The notes beneath the pieces were generated by a model. That model searched no databases. It was given only the letters and a program-made list of their open reading frames with translations, and had not been told where the DNA came from. Source: an uncultured Muribaculaceae bacterium (GTDB lineage: Bacteria; Bacteroidota; Bacteroidia; Bacteroidales; Muribaculaceae). Taken from it: 11,359 nucleotides of DNA. The stretch spans positions 1-11,359 of the forward strand of contig CALHWU010000056.1 of assembly GCA_938039795.1 (NCBI GenBank), in the 5' to 3' direction. This document shows positions 1 through 7,590 of the stretch, one piece after another (positions within the stretch are counted from its first letter, which is position 1; every line of letters begins with the position of its first letter). The translations under genes and the position numbers were made by a program.

Positions 1-98
1 CCGACGGCCATTGGCTGAAAGAGCACTTGTTGTATTCAATAGCGTTATAATACAGACTGTGATTGATAACACTTATATTGGCGCAAAATATTGATATA

Positions 99-755
99 AT
101 GAGAAACGTTGATCAACGATACAGGAATATCATATTTGATTTTGACGGTACTTTGGCGGATACTTCAGCAATGATTGTCGAGACGATGCAGCTGACTATA
201 AGAGAACTGCATCTGCCGGAGAGATCCGATGAGGAGTGCAAGTCGATGATCGGTTACAGGCTTGAAGAGATCCCTTTGCGGCTTTGGCCAGATATCGCCG
301 GTTTGTCGGACCAATATGTGACTACCTATCGCAATATTTTCAATTCCATCAAAGGATCTTTTAGGGTGCATCTGTTCCCTCGCGTCTTTGACACGCTTAT
401 AGAGCTGAACAGCCGAGGGGTCAGAATGGCTATCGCTTCAAGCCGGAGCAGGGGCTCACTTGAAGAATATTGCTCTGATCTGCATATCGGCGAGTGTTTC
501 AGAATGCTTGTAGGTGGCGGCGATGTGAAAAATGGCAAACCGGCTCCCGATCCGGTCAATCTTATTCTTGATAAACAGGGATGGGCCAAGGCGGAAACAC
601 TTGTGGTCGGAGACATGAACGTTGATATTCTAATGGGCAAACGTGCCGGAACCGCCACATGTGGCGTCACATACGGCAATGGCTCTGTCGCTGAACTGGA
701 AGAAGCCGGAGCTGACTACATTATCTCTGATTTCTCGGTGCTGGCCGACGTTTAG
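99..755 (+). CDS. HAD superfamily hydrolase, phosphoglycolate phosphatase-like
   Basis: Haloacid-dehalogenase-type phosphatase, expected to be cytosolic and Mg-dependent, acting on a small phosphorylated metabolite; the substrate cannot be read from sequence. Counting from the ATG at 99 (218 residues), motif I is DFDGTLADT with nucleophile Asp14 and acid/base Asp16. Motif II is the serine in AIASS (about 114), motif III is Lys147 in GKPAPDP, and motif IV is GDMNVDI (Asp172, Asp176). Residues of about 17-90 form a helical cap, as in the HAD-IA phosphoglycolate phosphatase/beta-phosphoglucomutase group. A TTG at 63 in the same frame would add 12 residues before the conserved core; I prefer the ATG because motif I normally lies close to the N-terminus. 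No convincing promoter or ribosome site was seen in 1-98. The stop overlaps the end of the opposite-strand ORF 752-901 by 4 bp. Family certain, substrate unknown. Confidence 0.9.
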   Translation: MRNVDQRYRNIIFDFDGTLADTSAMIVETMQLTIRELHLPERSDEECKSMIGYRLEEIPLRLWPDIAGLSDQYVTTYRNIFNSIKGSFRVHLFPRVFDTLIELNSRGVRMAIASSRSRGSLEEYCSDLHIGECFRMLVGGGDVKNGKPAPDPVNLILDKQGWAKAETLVVGDMNVDILMGKRAGTATCGVTYGNGSVAELEEAGADYIISDFSVLADV

Positions 756-901
756 TCCAAGGCTATTTCATAGCGGGTCAATTCCCTGCAGCCGCCGCTG
801 ACTTCCTTGATGATTTCTCGGCATCGGATCTCCGGCAACCGGATTTTCGTGCCGACATTATGCCCGTGAAACATGACTTTGAGTCTGGTGATTTTTTTCA
901 T
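752..901 (-). pseudogene. Probable truncated HipA N-terminal fragment (49 codons)
   Basis: Short minus-strand ORF from ATG at 901 to TAA at 754-752. Its ATG overlaps the stop of the HipB-like gene as ATGA, the usual arrangement of translationally coupled hipB-hipA pairs. The first 18 residues or so (MKKITRLKVMFHGHNVGT) have the strand-turn-strand opening of HipA kinases (hydrophobic strand, G, then VGT). Full HipA N-terminal domains run to about 100 residues and the kinase to about 300-440, but here similarity stops after VGT. The remaining 31 residues (KIRLPEIRCREIIKEV and on) do not match the expected continuation. I read the other two frames down to 755 and found no continuation there either, so a single frameshift does not explain it. 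No kinase domain follows: the opposite-strand HAD gene occupies that space. The tail could come from an internal deletion, or the ORF could be a real small protein. The HipA assignment is inference from a short match plus gene order. Confidence 0.45.
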
Positions 902-1257
902 TTCCTGTCGTTTTTAGTGTAGGCTCTTTTGCCGCCGCTTTTATGGCGAATCATATCAAGCTCCTCCATCGTGTCATACTTGGGCGTGCTGAATATATTG
1001 CGCAGCTCGGTAGTATAGCCCAATGCCATCGCCAGCCTGACAAGCGATTCGAACGCTATACGTCCTTTCTGTTCGAAGCGGGCTACAGTAGACAAGGGCA
1101 CTCCTGACAGCTCGGAGATGCGTTGCCGGGTAATATTCTTCTCCACACGCCGTTTCCGGAAATCTTCCGCAACCTGCAGGGATATATCGTCTGTATTATC
1201 AAGAACAAATCCGTCCAATAAAGATAATATAGTATCACTATCTGTTGTTTTCATCAT
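898..1257 (-). CDS. HipB-like XRE-family transcriptional repressor (antitoxin)
   Basis: 119-residue DNA-binding protein. Residues of about 33-82 form an XRE/Cro-C1 helix-turn-helix: RKRRVEKNITRQRISELSG, then recognition helix VPLSTVARFEQKG, then FESLVRLAMALGY. The C-terminal part (LRNIFSTPKYDTMEEL followed by a basic tail) is typical of HipB-like antitoxins found next to HipA in Bacteroidetes. Two adjacent ATGs, at 1257 and 1254, are the plausible starts. An in-frame TTG at 1281 is rejected because it lies inside the -7 promoter box and the operator repeat. The gene has its own promoter and a palindrome over its transcription start, so autorepression is likely. Its stop overlaps the start of the probable hipA fragment (ATGA, 898-901), so it now seems to be an orphan antitoxin or repressor. 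XRE family is firm; the antitoxin role is inference from family and context. Confidence 0.82.
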   Translation of the reverse strand: MMKTTDSDTILSLLDGFVLDNTDDISLQVAEDFRKRRVEKNITRQRISELSGVPLSTVARFEQKGRIAFESLVRLAMALGYTTELRNIFSTPKYDTMEELDMIRHKSGGKRAYTKNDRK

Positions 1258-1277
1258 AATACTGCCAATATTATGAT
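1253..1277 (-). promoter_or_regulatory. Palindromic operator of the HipB-like gene
   Basis: Perfect inverted repeat of 9-bp arms, atcataata (1253-1261) and tattatgat (1269-1277), separated by 7 bp (ctgccaa). The arm centres are 16 bp apart, roughly one and a half helical turns. It starts right after the -7 box (1279-1286), covers the expected transcription start and the leader, and ends on the two candidate start codons. XRE/HipB dimers commonly bind such repeats to repress their own operon. That the neighbouring protein binds here is inference. Confidence 0.7.
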
Positions 1278-1278
1278 A

Positions 1279-1310
1279 CAAATATAGTCAACTGTTTTGG
1301 CAAATGCAAA
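1279..1310 (-). promoter_or_regulatory. Bacteroidetes-type promoter for the HipB-like gene
   Basis: On the minus strand, TTTG (plus 1307-1310) is followed after 20 bases by TATATTTG (plus 1279-1286), matching the Bacteroidetes -33 TTTG and -7 TAnnTTTG elements. Transcription would begin near 1272-1275, giving a leader of under 20 bases before the ATG at 1257. The promoter lies in the gap after hemW, where I see no terminator hairpin, so read-through from the upstream cluster could also reach the repressor. Confidence 0.68.
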
Positions 1311-1327
1311 TCAATATGTGGATTCTT

Positions 1328-2431
1328 TCAAGCGTGGATGAGGTCGGTGAGCACCATGTCAGTGACGAGCCAGTGGGCGGGATTCATCAGCAGACGGCCG
1401 CCGGCTGACAGGAGGCGTCCGGCCGATATGTGTGGGGCTGCGTCGGCGAGCAGGCGCCGGGAGGCTTCGTCGCCAAACAGCAGGGCAAACTGCTGCAGAT
1501 CGAGCCCTTCGGCTGTGCGCAGGCGTATGATGAGATAGTCGTTGAGGCGTTCGTCGGCGTTCTCCTCCTCGGCGATGGCAAAAGATCTGCCTCCGCTCGC
1601 TATGTATGATCTGAGATCCGACGGATTGTAGCGGCGTGTCATGCCGTCGAAACTATGTGCGCCGGGACCGAGGCCGAGATATGGCGACAGATCCCAGTAG
1701 CCGCTGTTGTGTATGGCCCGGTGACCCGGGAGAGCGAAGTTGGATATCTCATAGTGGGTGTAGCCGGCATCGGCGGTCATGCGGCGCAGGAGGCCGAACA
1801 TCTCTGTAGTCTCGGTGTCTGTGGCCTCCCTGACGCGCCCCATGGAGCGCATGGCGTGGAGGCGGGTGCCCGGCTCGTATGAGAGAAGATAACATGACAG
1901 ATGCTCCGGACGTCGTGCGATCACCTGCCGGAGGCTGTCGGCAAAAGATTCTGCAGTCTGCCCCGGGAGCCCATATATCAGGTCGGCGCTGACGTCGAGG
2001 CGTGAGGCTGCGAGCATGTCGAGGGCTTCGAGTGCGCGTGCTGCTGTATGACGACGCCCTACTATGCGCAGTTCGTCGTCGTGGAGCGACTGGATTCCCA
2101 TGCTGACGCGGCTTACAGGGGTGTCTGAGATCCATCTGATGAATTCGCTGTCTACATCCTCAGGATTGACCTCTATGGTGATTTCGGTCATCGACGGTGT
2201 GGCGAGAGTGTCAATAATGTTCTGGAGCACCGGGCGTGGGAGTGCCGAGGGGGTACCTCCGCCGATGTAAAGCGTAGCCGGAGAGGGGAGCCCTTCGGTC
2301 TCGTGTCGGCACGATCGCCATTCGGCAATTAGCGTCTCGCGATATTGTTCGGCGAGTTCCAGGCGCGGCAGCGAATAGAAGTCGCAGTAGGCGCACTTTG
2401 AGCGGCAGAATGGCACGTGGACGTAGATCAT
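1328..2431 (-). CDS. hemW: HemW, radical SAM haem chaperone (coproporphyrinogen III oxidase-like)
   Basis: Radical S-adenosylmethionine protein of the HemN/HemW family, 367 residues, close to the usual HemW length. The 4Fe-4S site is Cys9, Cys13, Cys16 in PFCRSKCAYCDF. The residue two after the last cysteine is Phe, not the extra Cys of true HemN, which points to HemW. GGGTPSAL follows as the SAM-binding glycine motif. The C-terminal HemW segment is also recognisable (HNSGYWDLSPYLGLGPGAHSF), with the HN..YW pattern tied to haem binding. HemW proteins insert or carry haem and do not decarboxylate coproporphyrinogen; older annotations often mislabel them. The ATG at 2431 puts the cysteine motif at its normal place. 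It is last in the metF-holB-addB-like cluster, 25 bp after the nuclease gene. No hairpin terminator was seen after its stop. Confidence 0.93.
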   Translation of the reverse strand: MIYVHVPFCRSKCAYCDFYSLPRLELAEQYRETLIAEWRSCRHETEGLPSPATLYIGGGTPSALPRPVLQNIIDTLATPSMTEITIEVNPEDVDSEFIRWISDTPVSRVSMGIQSLHDDELRIVGRRHTAARALEALDMLAASRLDVSADLIYGLPGQTAESFADSLRQVIARRPEHLSCYLLSYEPGTRLHAMRSMGRVREATDTETTEMFGLLRRMTADAGYTHYEISNFALPGHRAIHNSGYWDLSPYLGLGPGAHSFDGMTRRYNPSDLRSYIASGGRSFAIAEEENADERLNDYLIIRLRTAEGLDLQQFALLFGDEASRRLLADAAPHISAGRLLSAGGRLLMNPAHWLVTDMVLTDLIHA

Positions 2432-2456
2432 CGTTTACTTATCAGTGATAGTCGGG

Positions 2457-5429
2457 TCATTCGGATTTGCCGGAGCGGCCGCATATTGCCTTGAAATGGC
2501 AGAAAGTGCAGGCTTTCTCGTCGTCAGTGGCTGTGAATGGTCGTTCCGGATCGAATATCTCGCGCAGCACTGAGTGCAGACGTTCGGTGAATCCGTCGAT
2601 CACCTGATGATAGTCGGTCAGCTCATCGAGCCGATAGCGGTCGGTCTTAATCTTCAGGGGCTGCAGTCCTCCGAGAGCCATGTCGCGGAATTTATATATC
2701 ACCGGCTGTATCGGTTCGTCAGTGTGGTTGTCGGCGGCATAAACCATGCAGTAGATGATGAGCTGACGTACTGCTTTGACGTCGCTGTATCCGCGTGCGA
2801 AAAGGCGGTCAAGATCGGCGTCGATGATGGTGCTGTCGCCCCCGGTCTTGTAGTCGACGATACGCAGTCTGCCTGCCACGCGGTCTATACGGTCTATACG
2901 CTGTTTGATACGAAGTCTGAATGGCAGCCCGGCATCTATTTCTGTGAAAAATGGCTTCTCTGCCGATATGAATGTAAAGGGAGTGAGTTCGATCTCTTTC
3001 CGCAGCATGGTCAGTATGAGCTCTCTGACGAGGTTGCCTGCAATCAGTGATTCCCCTTTCAGCGGCGTGAGGCAATCATCGCCCAGACGCAGGAAGTTGC
3101 GGTTGATCACTCTGGTGATGATCTTTTCAAGAGCCAGTTCGGGATGGTCGATATGATGCCGGAGCATGTCGGCTGTCACGGTCACGCTGTCGGCGTCGCC
3201 CTTGAGCATGTTGTAGAATGCTTCGGCAGTGTCGTGGACTATGGTGCCGTTGGTGCTGGCGTCGATATAGTCGTGCATCTCGTCGTTGGGGTCGAATCCT
3301 TCCACATAGCGGAGATAGAATTCGAGCGGGCAGCCGAGATAGGTGTTGATGTTGCTTGCCGACAGATTGACCCCCTCCCCTGCGGGCGCTTCCGATGTGA
3401 AACGCATCAGTCGCTCCATGATGCGTGGCGTTTTCTCAACTGTCAGGTTATGATGTTCTACGGGTATGTTGCCGAACTTCAGTTGTCTGTGGTTCACTTT
3501 CGCACCAGAATAGAGATACAGGAGCTGCACGGCGTATCGCGACAGTTCGCCGGTGCGGAGTCCTGACGTGCGCATGTCGTAGGTCAGGGTCACTCTTGAT
3601 GCGCGTGAAATGAGACGATAAAAATAGTAGGCATAGACATTTTCCTGGAAATCCGATGTCGGCAGCCCGTAGCCTCTCCTGATGGTTTCGGGTATGAATG
3701 AGCTGGCATAGTGGCGGCGCGGAAATATACGTTCGTTCATCGACATGACTATGACGTTGTCGAAGTCGAGCGCCCGGGTCTCAAGCATGCCCATCACCTG
3801 CAGACCGGCGAGGGGCTCGCCCTTGAAGTGGACTATCTCATTCTGGAGAGCCCGTTCGATCATGCCTGTCAGCGTGGCGCCGCGCATCGTTATTCCGTGG
3901 TGTTCTATGGTGGCTTGTATCTCGTCGATCTTTTTTATATAGGCCTGCAGGAAGTGACGGTTCACTTCCTGGCTGTCGGCTGTATCGAGCATCATCGAGG
4001 CCATCCGGCGCAGATAGTCGCATATAAGGCCGGTATCGTCGGTCAGTCTGACGGCTGTGAAAATCGGCGCAAGCGCAGGGTAGGAGTCACTGATGTGACT
4101 CTCTCCGACTCTGAACAGGCGGTTGGCGGCTATGTCGTCGGCAAGAGCGTCGGCCTCTTCGGCTGATAATCTTCTCACGTTGGGATCGGCCAGCAGGTTG
4201 CTGACATCCTCATGGTAAAAAGTAGGGCCTCCGCTCCCACGCCGGGCTCTCATCTGTAAGGAGGTTATAAGACGCAGTAGCGTCGATATGGGGCTCATCC
4301 GGAAAGGGAACCCCATAGTGACGTTGATCTTGCTGATCGCCTGGGGCATGTTGTGTACCAGTGGGATGAACAGCGATTCGTCGGGTAGCACAACAGCGGT
4401 GTTTATGGCGTTGTCCGGGTCTGTGACTCTCTCTTCGGGGCGGATCCATCGGGCCAGTGTTTCGGCGGCGGCCGAAACCTGAGCCATGTTGCCTGGCACT
4501 CCGATTATTTCTATCTCGGGCTCGCGTTGAGGTATTTGTGTATCGAGGGGATAGAGCGACGGAAATTCGCACATATTGGTGCGTATATGCTGTCCGGCAG
4601 GATTGCCTGGCATGAGCAGGACGGACGATTCGCAGTCCCAGTAGAAGTCGGCCATACCGCGGTCGCGCAGGTGACTGAATATGACGTGTTCAGACGTAGA
4701 GAGGAGATTGAATCCTATAAACACGTAGCGGCTGTAGGGCATGCGTTGCAGTGCATCCCCTTTTTTGACGGCTTCGGCTGCTTCTCGGAAAATAGCGCCC
4801 GAGGTGGTCAGCCCTTTGGCGTGGAGGCTTTCAGTGTAGCGGTGGTAAAGCTGCGCGAGTACTTCCCATAGCCGCAGGAACTTTGTGTGGACTGTCGATT
4901 GTCCCTTGCCGTCTACGTGGGTCCAGAAGCGTTCTATGGCCATGTGGCTGCGGTCCTCGCCCCAGTAGCGGCGTATGGCGTCGGCCTGTTCAGGGGTGAG
5001 ATAATTGGAGTTGATTTCCTTGAATCGCCGGGCGTTGACGAAAATCTTGTCAGGATCCACGAGATAGCGGTCCACATCATTGAAGTCGTTGATGAGCATG
5101 TCGCCCCAGAATGCGAAGCGGTCGAAGTCCATGGCTTCTGACGTGCCTCGGACTGTCGACTGTTCGTCGATGAGGAGGCGGTATTCGTTATACATTACCA
5201 GCAGCGCCTCAAGCCGAGTGGCCTCCTTGCCGCGCGTGAGCGACGCGGCAAGGGAGTTGATTGTCTTAGCGCGGAGACCTCGGGCTGCGCGGCTCCCCGC
5301 TTCCTGTTCCATGGCGGAGCGGAAGAAGGTGGCTGAGCGTTTGTTGGGGAATACGAAGCATGTCCGCCCTGCGCGGCCCTCCTCGTCACCGGCATACCGG
5401 CGCGCTATCTGCCGCAGAAACGTCGTCAT
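2457..5429 (-). CDS. addB: AddB-like PD-(D/E)XK nuclease/inactivated helicase subunit
   Basis: 990-residue protein of the AddB type: an SF1-helicase-like body fused to a C-terminal RecB-family nuclease, which with AddA would process double-strand DNA ends for RecA recombination. The nuclease shows RIDRIDRVAGRLRIVDYKTGG, with Asp859 and Lys861 of the D-Y-K core and Asp846/Asp849 upstream. Four cysteines frame it as in AddB iron-sulfur nucleases: Cys700 (YLGCPLEFYLRY), then Cys974, Cys977 and Cys983 (ACTFCHFKAICG). The N-terminus (about 22-36, TCFVFPNKRSATFF) sits where helicase motif I would be but has no GxGKT, so ATP hydrolysis there is unlikely and the partner would supply the motor. No addA is present in the window. 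The start ATG overlaps the holB stop (ATGA, 5426-5429), suggesting translational coupling. The family may also be annotated simply as PD-(D/E)XK nuclease family protein. Confidence 0.88.
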   Translation of the reverse strand: MTTFLRQIARRYAGDEEGRAGRTCFVFPNKRSATFFRSAMEQEAGSRAARGLRAKTINSLAASLTRGKEATRLEALLVMYNEYRLLIDEQSTVRGTSEAMDFDRFAFWGDMLINDFNDVDRYLVDPDKIFVNARRFKEINSNYLTPEQADAIRRYWGEDRSHMAIERFWTHVDGKGQSTVHTKFLRLWEVLAQLYHRYTESLHAKGLTTSGAIFREAAEAVKKGDALQRMPYSRYVFIGFNLLSTSEHVIFSHLRDRGMADFYWDCESSVLLMPGNPAGQHIRTNMCEFPSLYPLDTQIPQREPEIEIIGVPGNMAQVSAAAETLARWIRPEERVTDPDNAINTAVVLPDESLFIPLVHNMPQAISKINVTMGFPFRMSPISTLLRLITSLQMRARRGSGGPTFYHEDVSNLLADPNVRRLSAEEADALADDIAANRLFRVGESHISDSYPALAPIFTAVRLTDDTGLICDYLRRMASMMLDTADSQEVNRHFLQAYIKKIDEIQATIEHHGITMRGATLTGMIERALQNEIVHFKGEPLAGLQVMGMLETRALDFDNVIVMSMNERIFPRRHYASSFIPETIRRGYGLPTSDFQENVYAYYFYRLISRASRVTLTYDMRTSGLRTGELSRYAVQLLYLYSGAKVNHRQLKFGNIPVEHHNLTVEKTPRIMERLMRFTSEAPAGEGVNLSASNINTYLGCPLEFYLRYVEGFDPNDEMHDYIDASTNGTIVHDTAEAFYNMLKGDADSVTVTADMLRHHIDHPELALEKIITRVINRNFLRLGDDCLTPLKGESLIAGNLVRELILTMLRKEIELTPFTFISAEKPFFTEIDAGLPFRLRIKQRIDRIDRVAGRLRIVDYKTGGDSTIIDADLDRLFARGYSDVKAVRQLIIYCMVYAADNHTDEPIQPVIYKFRDMALGGLQPLKIKTDRYRLDELTDYHQVIDGFTERLHSVLREIFDPERPFTATDDEKACTFCHFKAICGRSGKSE

Positions 5430-6556
5430 TGTTTGAGGAGCAGTATGATCTTTATGGCTACGTCGAGGCCCACTATACGGCCGTTGCCGTTGCCGGCTAT
5501 GTCGATTCGGGCGTCATCGAGTGTCCGGATGATTTTCTCGACATTGTTCTCGTTGATAAACCGGGCGAAGTTGACGCTGAACTGCTGTTCCTCGCGGTTC
5601 ATGTAGTTGAGGCGGTCGACATGGAAGTTGGCCACGAAGTTCTCCCTCACCAGCCGCGCGCAGTAGTCGTAGAATTTTATCTCTTTCTCGCGTCCGAGGG
5701 CGGCGAGTTCGGCGGCAAGCCCTCGCAGGTCGGCTATCTTGCGCTGATATGCCAGGCGCATCAGGCGCGTGAACAGCTCGAAGAAAGCGTGGTTGTCGCT
5801 GCGTGTGTCGATCATGCGCAGGGCGGCCGCGGCCGATCCCTCGGCGTTATGGGCGAGCATCAGGGCTTCGGCCGGATCGATGGAGTGGCGCTCCTCGAGA
5901 TAGCGTGCCACGGTGTCGTCGCTCAGGCGCCGGGCCTCGATGCGCTGCAGGCGCGAGTAGATGGTGGGCAGTATCAGCGACGGCTGGTCGCTGACCATGA
6001 TGAAGAGAGTGCCCTCGTAGGGCTCTTCGATCAGTTTGAGGAGCTTGTTGGCGGTGTCGGCGCCCATGCGTTCGGGGAGCCACAGTATGACGGTGCGGTA
6101 TGGCGACCGGTGCGACGTCATCGAGAGCATGCGTATCAGGGCGGCGCTTTCGCTGACGTAGATCGAGGGCTGGGCGTTGCGGCGTCCCAGGGCGTCGGTC
6201 CACCGGTCGAGGTCCATGTAGAGACGTTCGCCGGCATAGTCGCGCCATTGCGCGGCATAGTCGTCGCTCAGAGGCGTCTCGGCTGAACCTTCGCGTTTGA
6301 CGACCGGAAAGGTATAGTGCGTGTCGATATGGTTGAAACTCTGATGCTGGAGGCACGACGGACAGCTGCCGCAACTATCGCCGCCCGGGCGTCCGCCCGT
6401 ACAGGTGAGATACTGGGCGAAAGCTCTGGCAAGAGCCATCTTGCCTATGCCCGACGGGCCCTCGATGAGCAGGGCGTGGGGTATGCGGCCGCTGTCGGCC
6501 ATCTGCCGGAGGCGCGCCTTGACGTCGTCGTGGCCCGGTATGTCGGCAAATCTCAT
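5426..6556 (-). CDS. holB: DNA polymerase III delta' subunit (clamp loader)
   Basis: 376-residue AAA+ clamp-loader subunit that helps load the sliding clamp during replication. The N-terminus HALLIEGPSGIGKMALARAFAQYL carries a Walker A-like loop at 33-40 with Met instead of Ser/Thr after the lysine. Delta' does not need to hydrolyse ATP, so this degeneracy is unsurprising. A zinc module follows: Cys52, Cys62, Cys65, Cys68. Then come ANKLLKLIEEPYEGTLFIMV and LPTIYSRLQRIEARRL, the conserved LLK-EEP and TI-SR segments; the SRC motif of delta'/gamma reads SRL here. The C-terminal helical region completes a normal-length Bacteroidetes delta'. Its ATG overlaps the metF stop (6553-6556) and its TGA overlaps the start of the AddB-like gene (5426-5429), so it is tightly embedded in the cluster. 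DnaX was considered but is longer and keeps an intact P-loop. Confidence 0.9.
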   Translation of the reverse strand: MRFADIPGHDDVKARLRQMADSGRIPHALLIEGPSGIGKMALARAFAQYLTCTGGRPGGDSCGSCPSCLQHQSFNHIDTHYTFPVVKREGSAETPLSDDYAAQWRDYAGERLYMDLDRWTDALGRRNAQPSIYVSESAALIRMLSMTSHRSPYRTVILWLPERMGADTANKLLKLIEEPYEGTLFIMVSDQPSLILPTIYSRLQRIEARRLSDDTVARYLEERHSIDPAEALMLAHNAEGSAAAALRMIDTRSDNHAFFELFTRLMRLAYQRKIADLRGLAAELAALGREKEIKFYDYCARLVRENFVANFHVDRLNYMNREEQQFSVNFARFINENNVEKIIRTLDDARIDIAGNGNGRIVGLDVAIKIILLLKQ

Positions 6557-7518
6557 AATACTTGTTTAAGGGCTGCCGCCACGCTGCGGGTGGCGTTAAG
6601 TGAATATATGTGTACTGAAGGCACGCCCGCATCATATAGTCCGCGCATCTGCATTGTCAGCCATTCCACTCCAACCTCTTTGGCCTGGGAATCATCGCGG
6701 CATGCGGCAACGGCATTGGCAAGATCCGACGGAATATCGACGTGAAACACTTTAGGTAGCAGCGTCAGCTGTCCTTTGGTGACGATCGGCTTGATGCCGG
6801 GTATTATCGGGACATTGATACCGTTCTGACGGCAGCGCTCCACAAAATCGAAATATCGTGTGTTGTCGAAAAACATCTGGGTGACGACATATTGAGCCCC
6901 GTTGTCAATCTTGTGCTTGAGCCACTCTATGTCCATTTGGGGATTAGGGGCTTCATCATGTTTCTCCGGATAGCCGGCCACTCCGTAGCTGAAGGGTGCA
7001 GCTCCCTCATCAGTGTCCATTTCAGTGCCGTCGGCCATCAGCCCGCGGTTGAAGTCGTTGATCTGCCGCTGGAGCTCGACGGCGTGGGCATGTCCTCCTG
7101 CCGTAGGGGTGAAGCGGCTCTCGTGGCGCGCCTTGTCGCCGCGTAGCACGAGCAGATTTGTGATGCCGAGAAACCGCAGGTCGATCAGGGCATATTCCGT
7201 CTCGGCGCGTGTGAATCCGCTGCATATGAGGTGAGGCACGGCCGTGATGCCGTAGCGCTGCTGCAGGGCGGCGGCCACAGCCACCGTGCCCGGACGGGCG
7301 CGCTCGCTGACGCGCTGGTAGAGGCCGTCGGCAGTGGATTTATATACCAGCTCGCTGCGGTGGGTGGTGATGTTGATATACGACGGGCCGAATTCGGCAA
7401 GCCGGTCGACCGATTCGAAAAGCTGTCCGATGCCGCGCCCTTTGAGTGGCGGAAGCACCTCGATCGAAAATCCACGCGACGTCTTGCTCCCTATTATTTC
7501 GGGTATTGTTGCACTCAT
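6553..7518 (-). CDS. metF: Methylenetetrahydrofolate reductase MetF
   Basis: Flavoprotein that reduces 5,10-methylenetetrahydrofolate to 5-methyltetrahydrofolate for methionine synthesis; cytosolic, TIM-barrel fold. The opening FSIEVLPPLKG has Glu20 at the place of the catalytic Glu of E. coli MetF (there FEFFPP). NLLVLRGDKA has Asp128 at the place of the folate/flavin-contacting Asp. QYVVTQMFFDN, VPIIPGIKPI and the C-terminal VHIYSLN segment are family hallmarks. Length is 321 residues, slightly over E. coli's 296; part of the excess is the N-terminal leader and a loop at about 130-165. The ATG at 7518 is preceded by a good promoter (7560-7590), making metF first gene of the cluster. Its TGA overlaps the holB ATG as ATGA. 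No SAM riboswitch could be seen, and the leader of about 35 bases is too short for one. Confidence 0.95.
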   Translation of the reverse strand: MSATIPEIIGSKTSRGFSIEVLPPLKGRGIGQLFESVDRLAEFGPSYINITTHRSELVYKSTADGLYQRVSERARPGTVAVAAALQQRYGITAVPHLICSGFTRAETEYALIDLRFLGITNLLVLRGDKARHESRFTPTAGGHAHAVELQRQINDFNRGLMADGTEMDTDEGAAPFSYGVAGYPEKHDEAPNPQMDIEWLKHKIDNGAQYVVTQMFFDNTRYFDFVERCRQNGINVPIIPGIKPIVTKGQLTLLPKVFHVDIPSDLANAVAACRDDSQAKEVGVEWLTMQMRGLYDAGVPSVHIYSLNATRSVAAALKQVL

Positions 7519-7559
7519 ATTGATTGATCATAGCAGGTAAAGCAAATACCTTACCGATG

Positions 7560-7590
7560 CAAATTTAATCATTTTCACAATAATGACAAA
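7560..7590 (-). promoter_or_regulatory. Promoter of the metF-holB-addB-hemW cluster
   Basis: On the minus strand, TTTG (plus 7587-7590), 19 bases, then TAAATTTG (plus 7560-7567): a full match to the Bacteroidetes -33/-7 pattern. Expected start of transcription is near 7553-7555, about 35 bases before the metF ATG at 7518. The -33 box lies within the distal arm of the terminator hairpin of the preceding protease gene. A weaker 5-bp repeat (ggtaa/ttacc) lies in the leader; its role is unknown. Confidence 0.68.

Noticed and set aside
3..50. Possible tail of an upstream plus-strand gene (frame 3, ending GHWLKEHLLYSIAL, TAA at 48-50)
   Set aside because: Looks protein-like but is only 15 codons long and cannot be assigned; frame 2 is open longer (to about 94) and frame 1 stops at 16-18, so there is no basis for choosing.
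38..55. TATAAT-like sequence (ttataatac) before the HAD gene as a sigma-70 style promoter
   Set aside because: No suitably spaced -35, and the other promoters in the window follow the Bacteroidetes TTTG/TAnnTTTG pattern; no such pair is present here.
5360..6286. Plus-strand open frame (308 codons) opposite holB
   Set aside because: Antisense shadow of a well-supported delta' gene; no recognisable motifs and no promoter.
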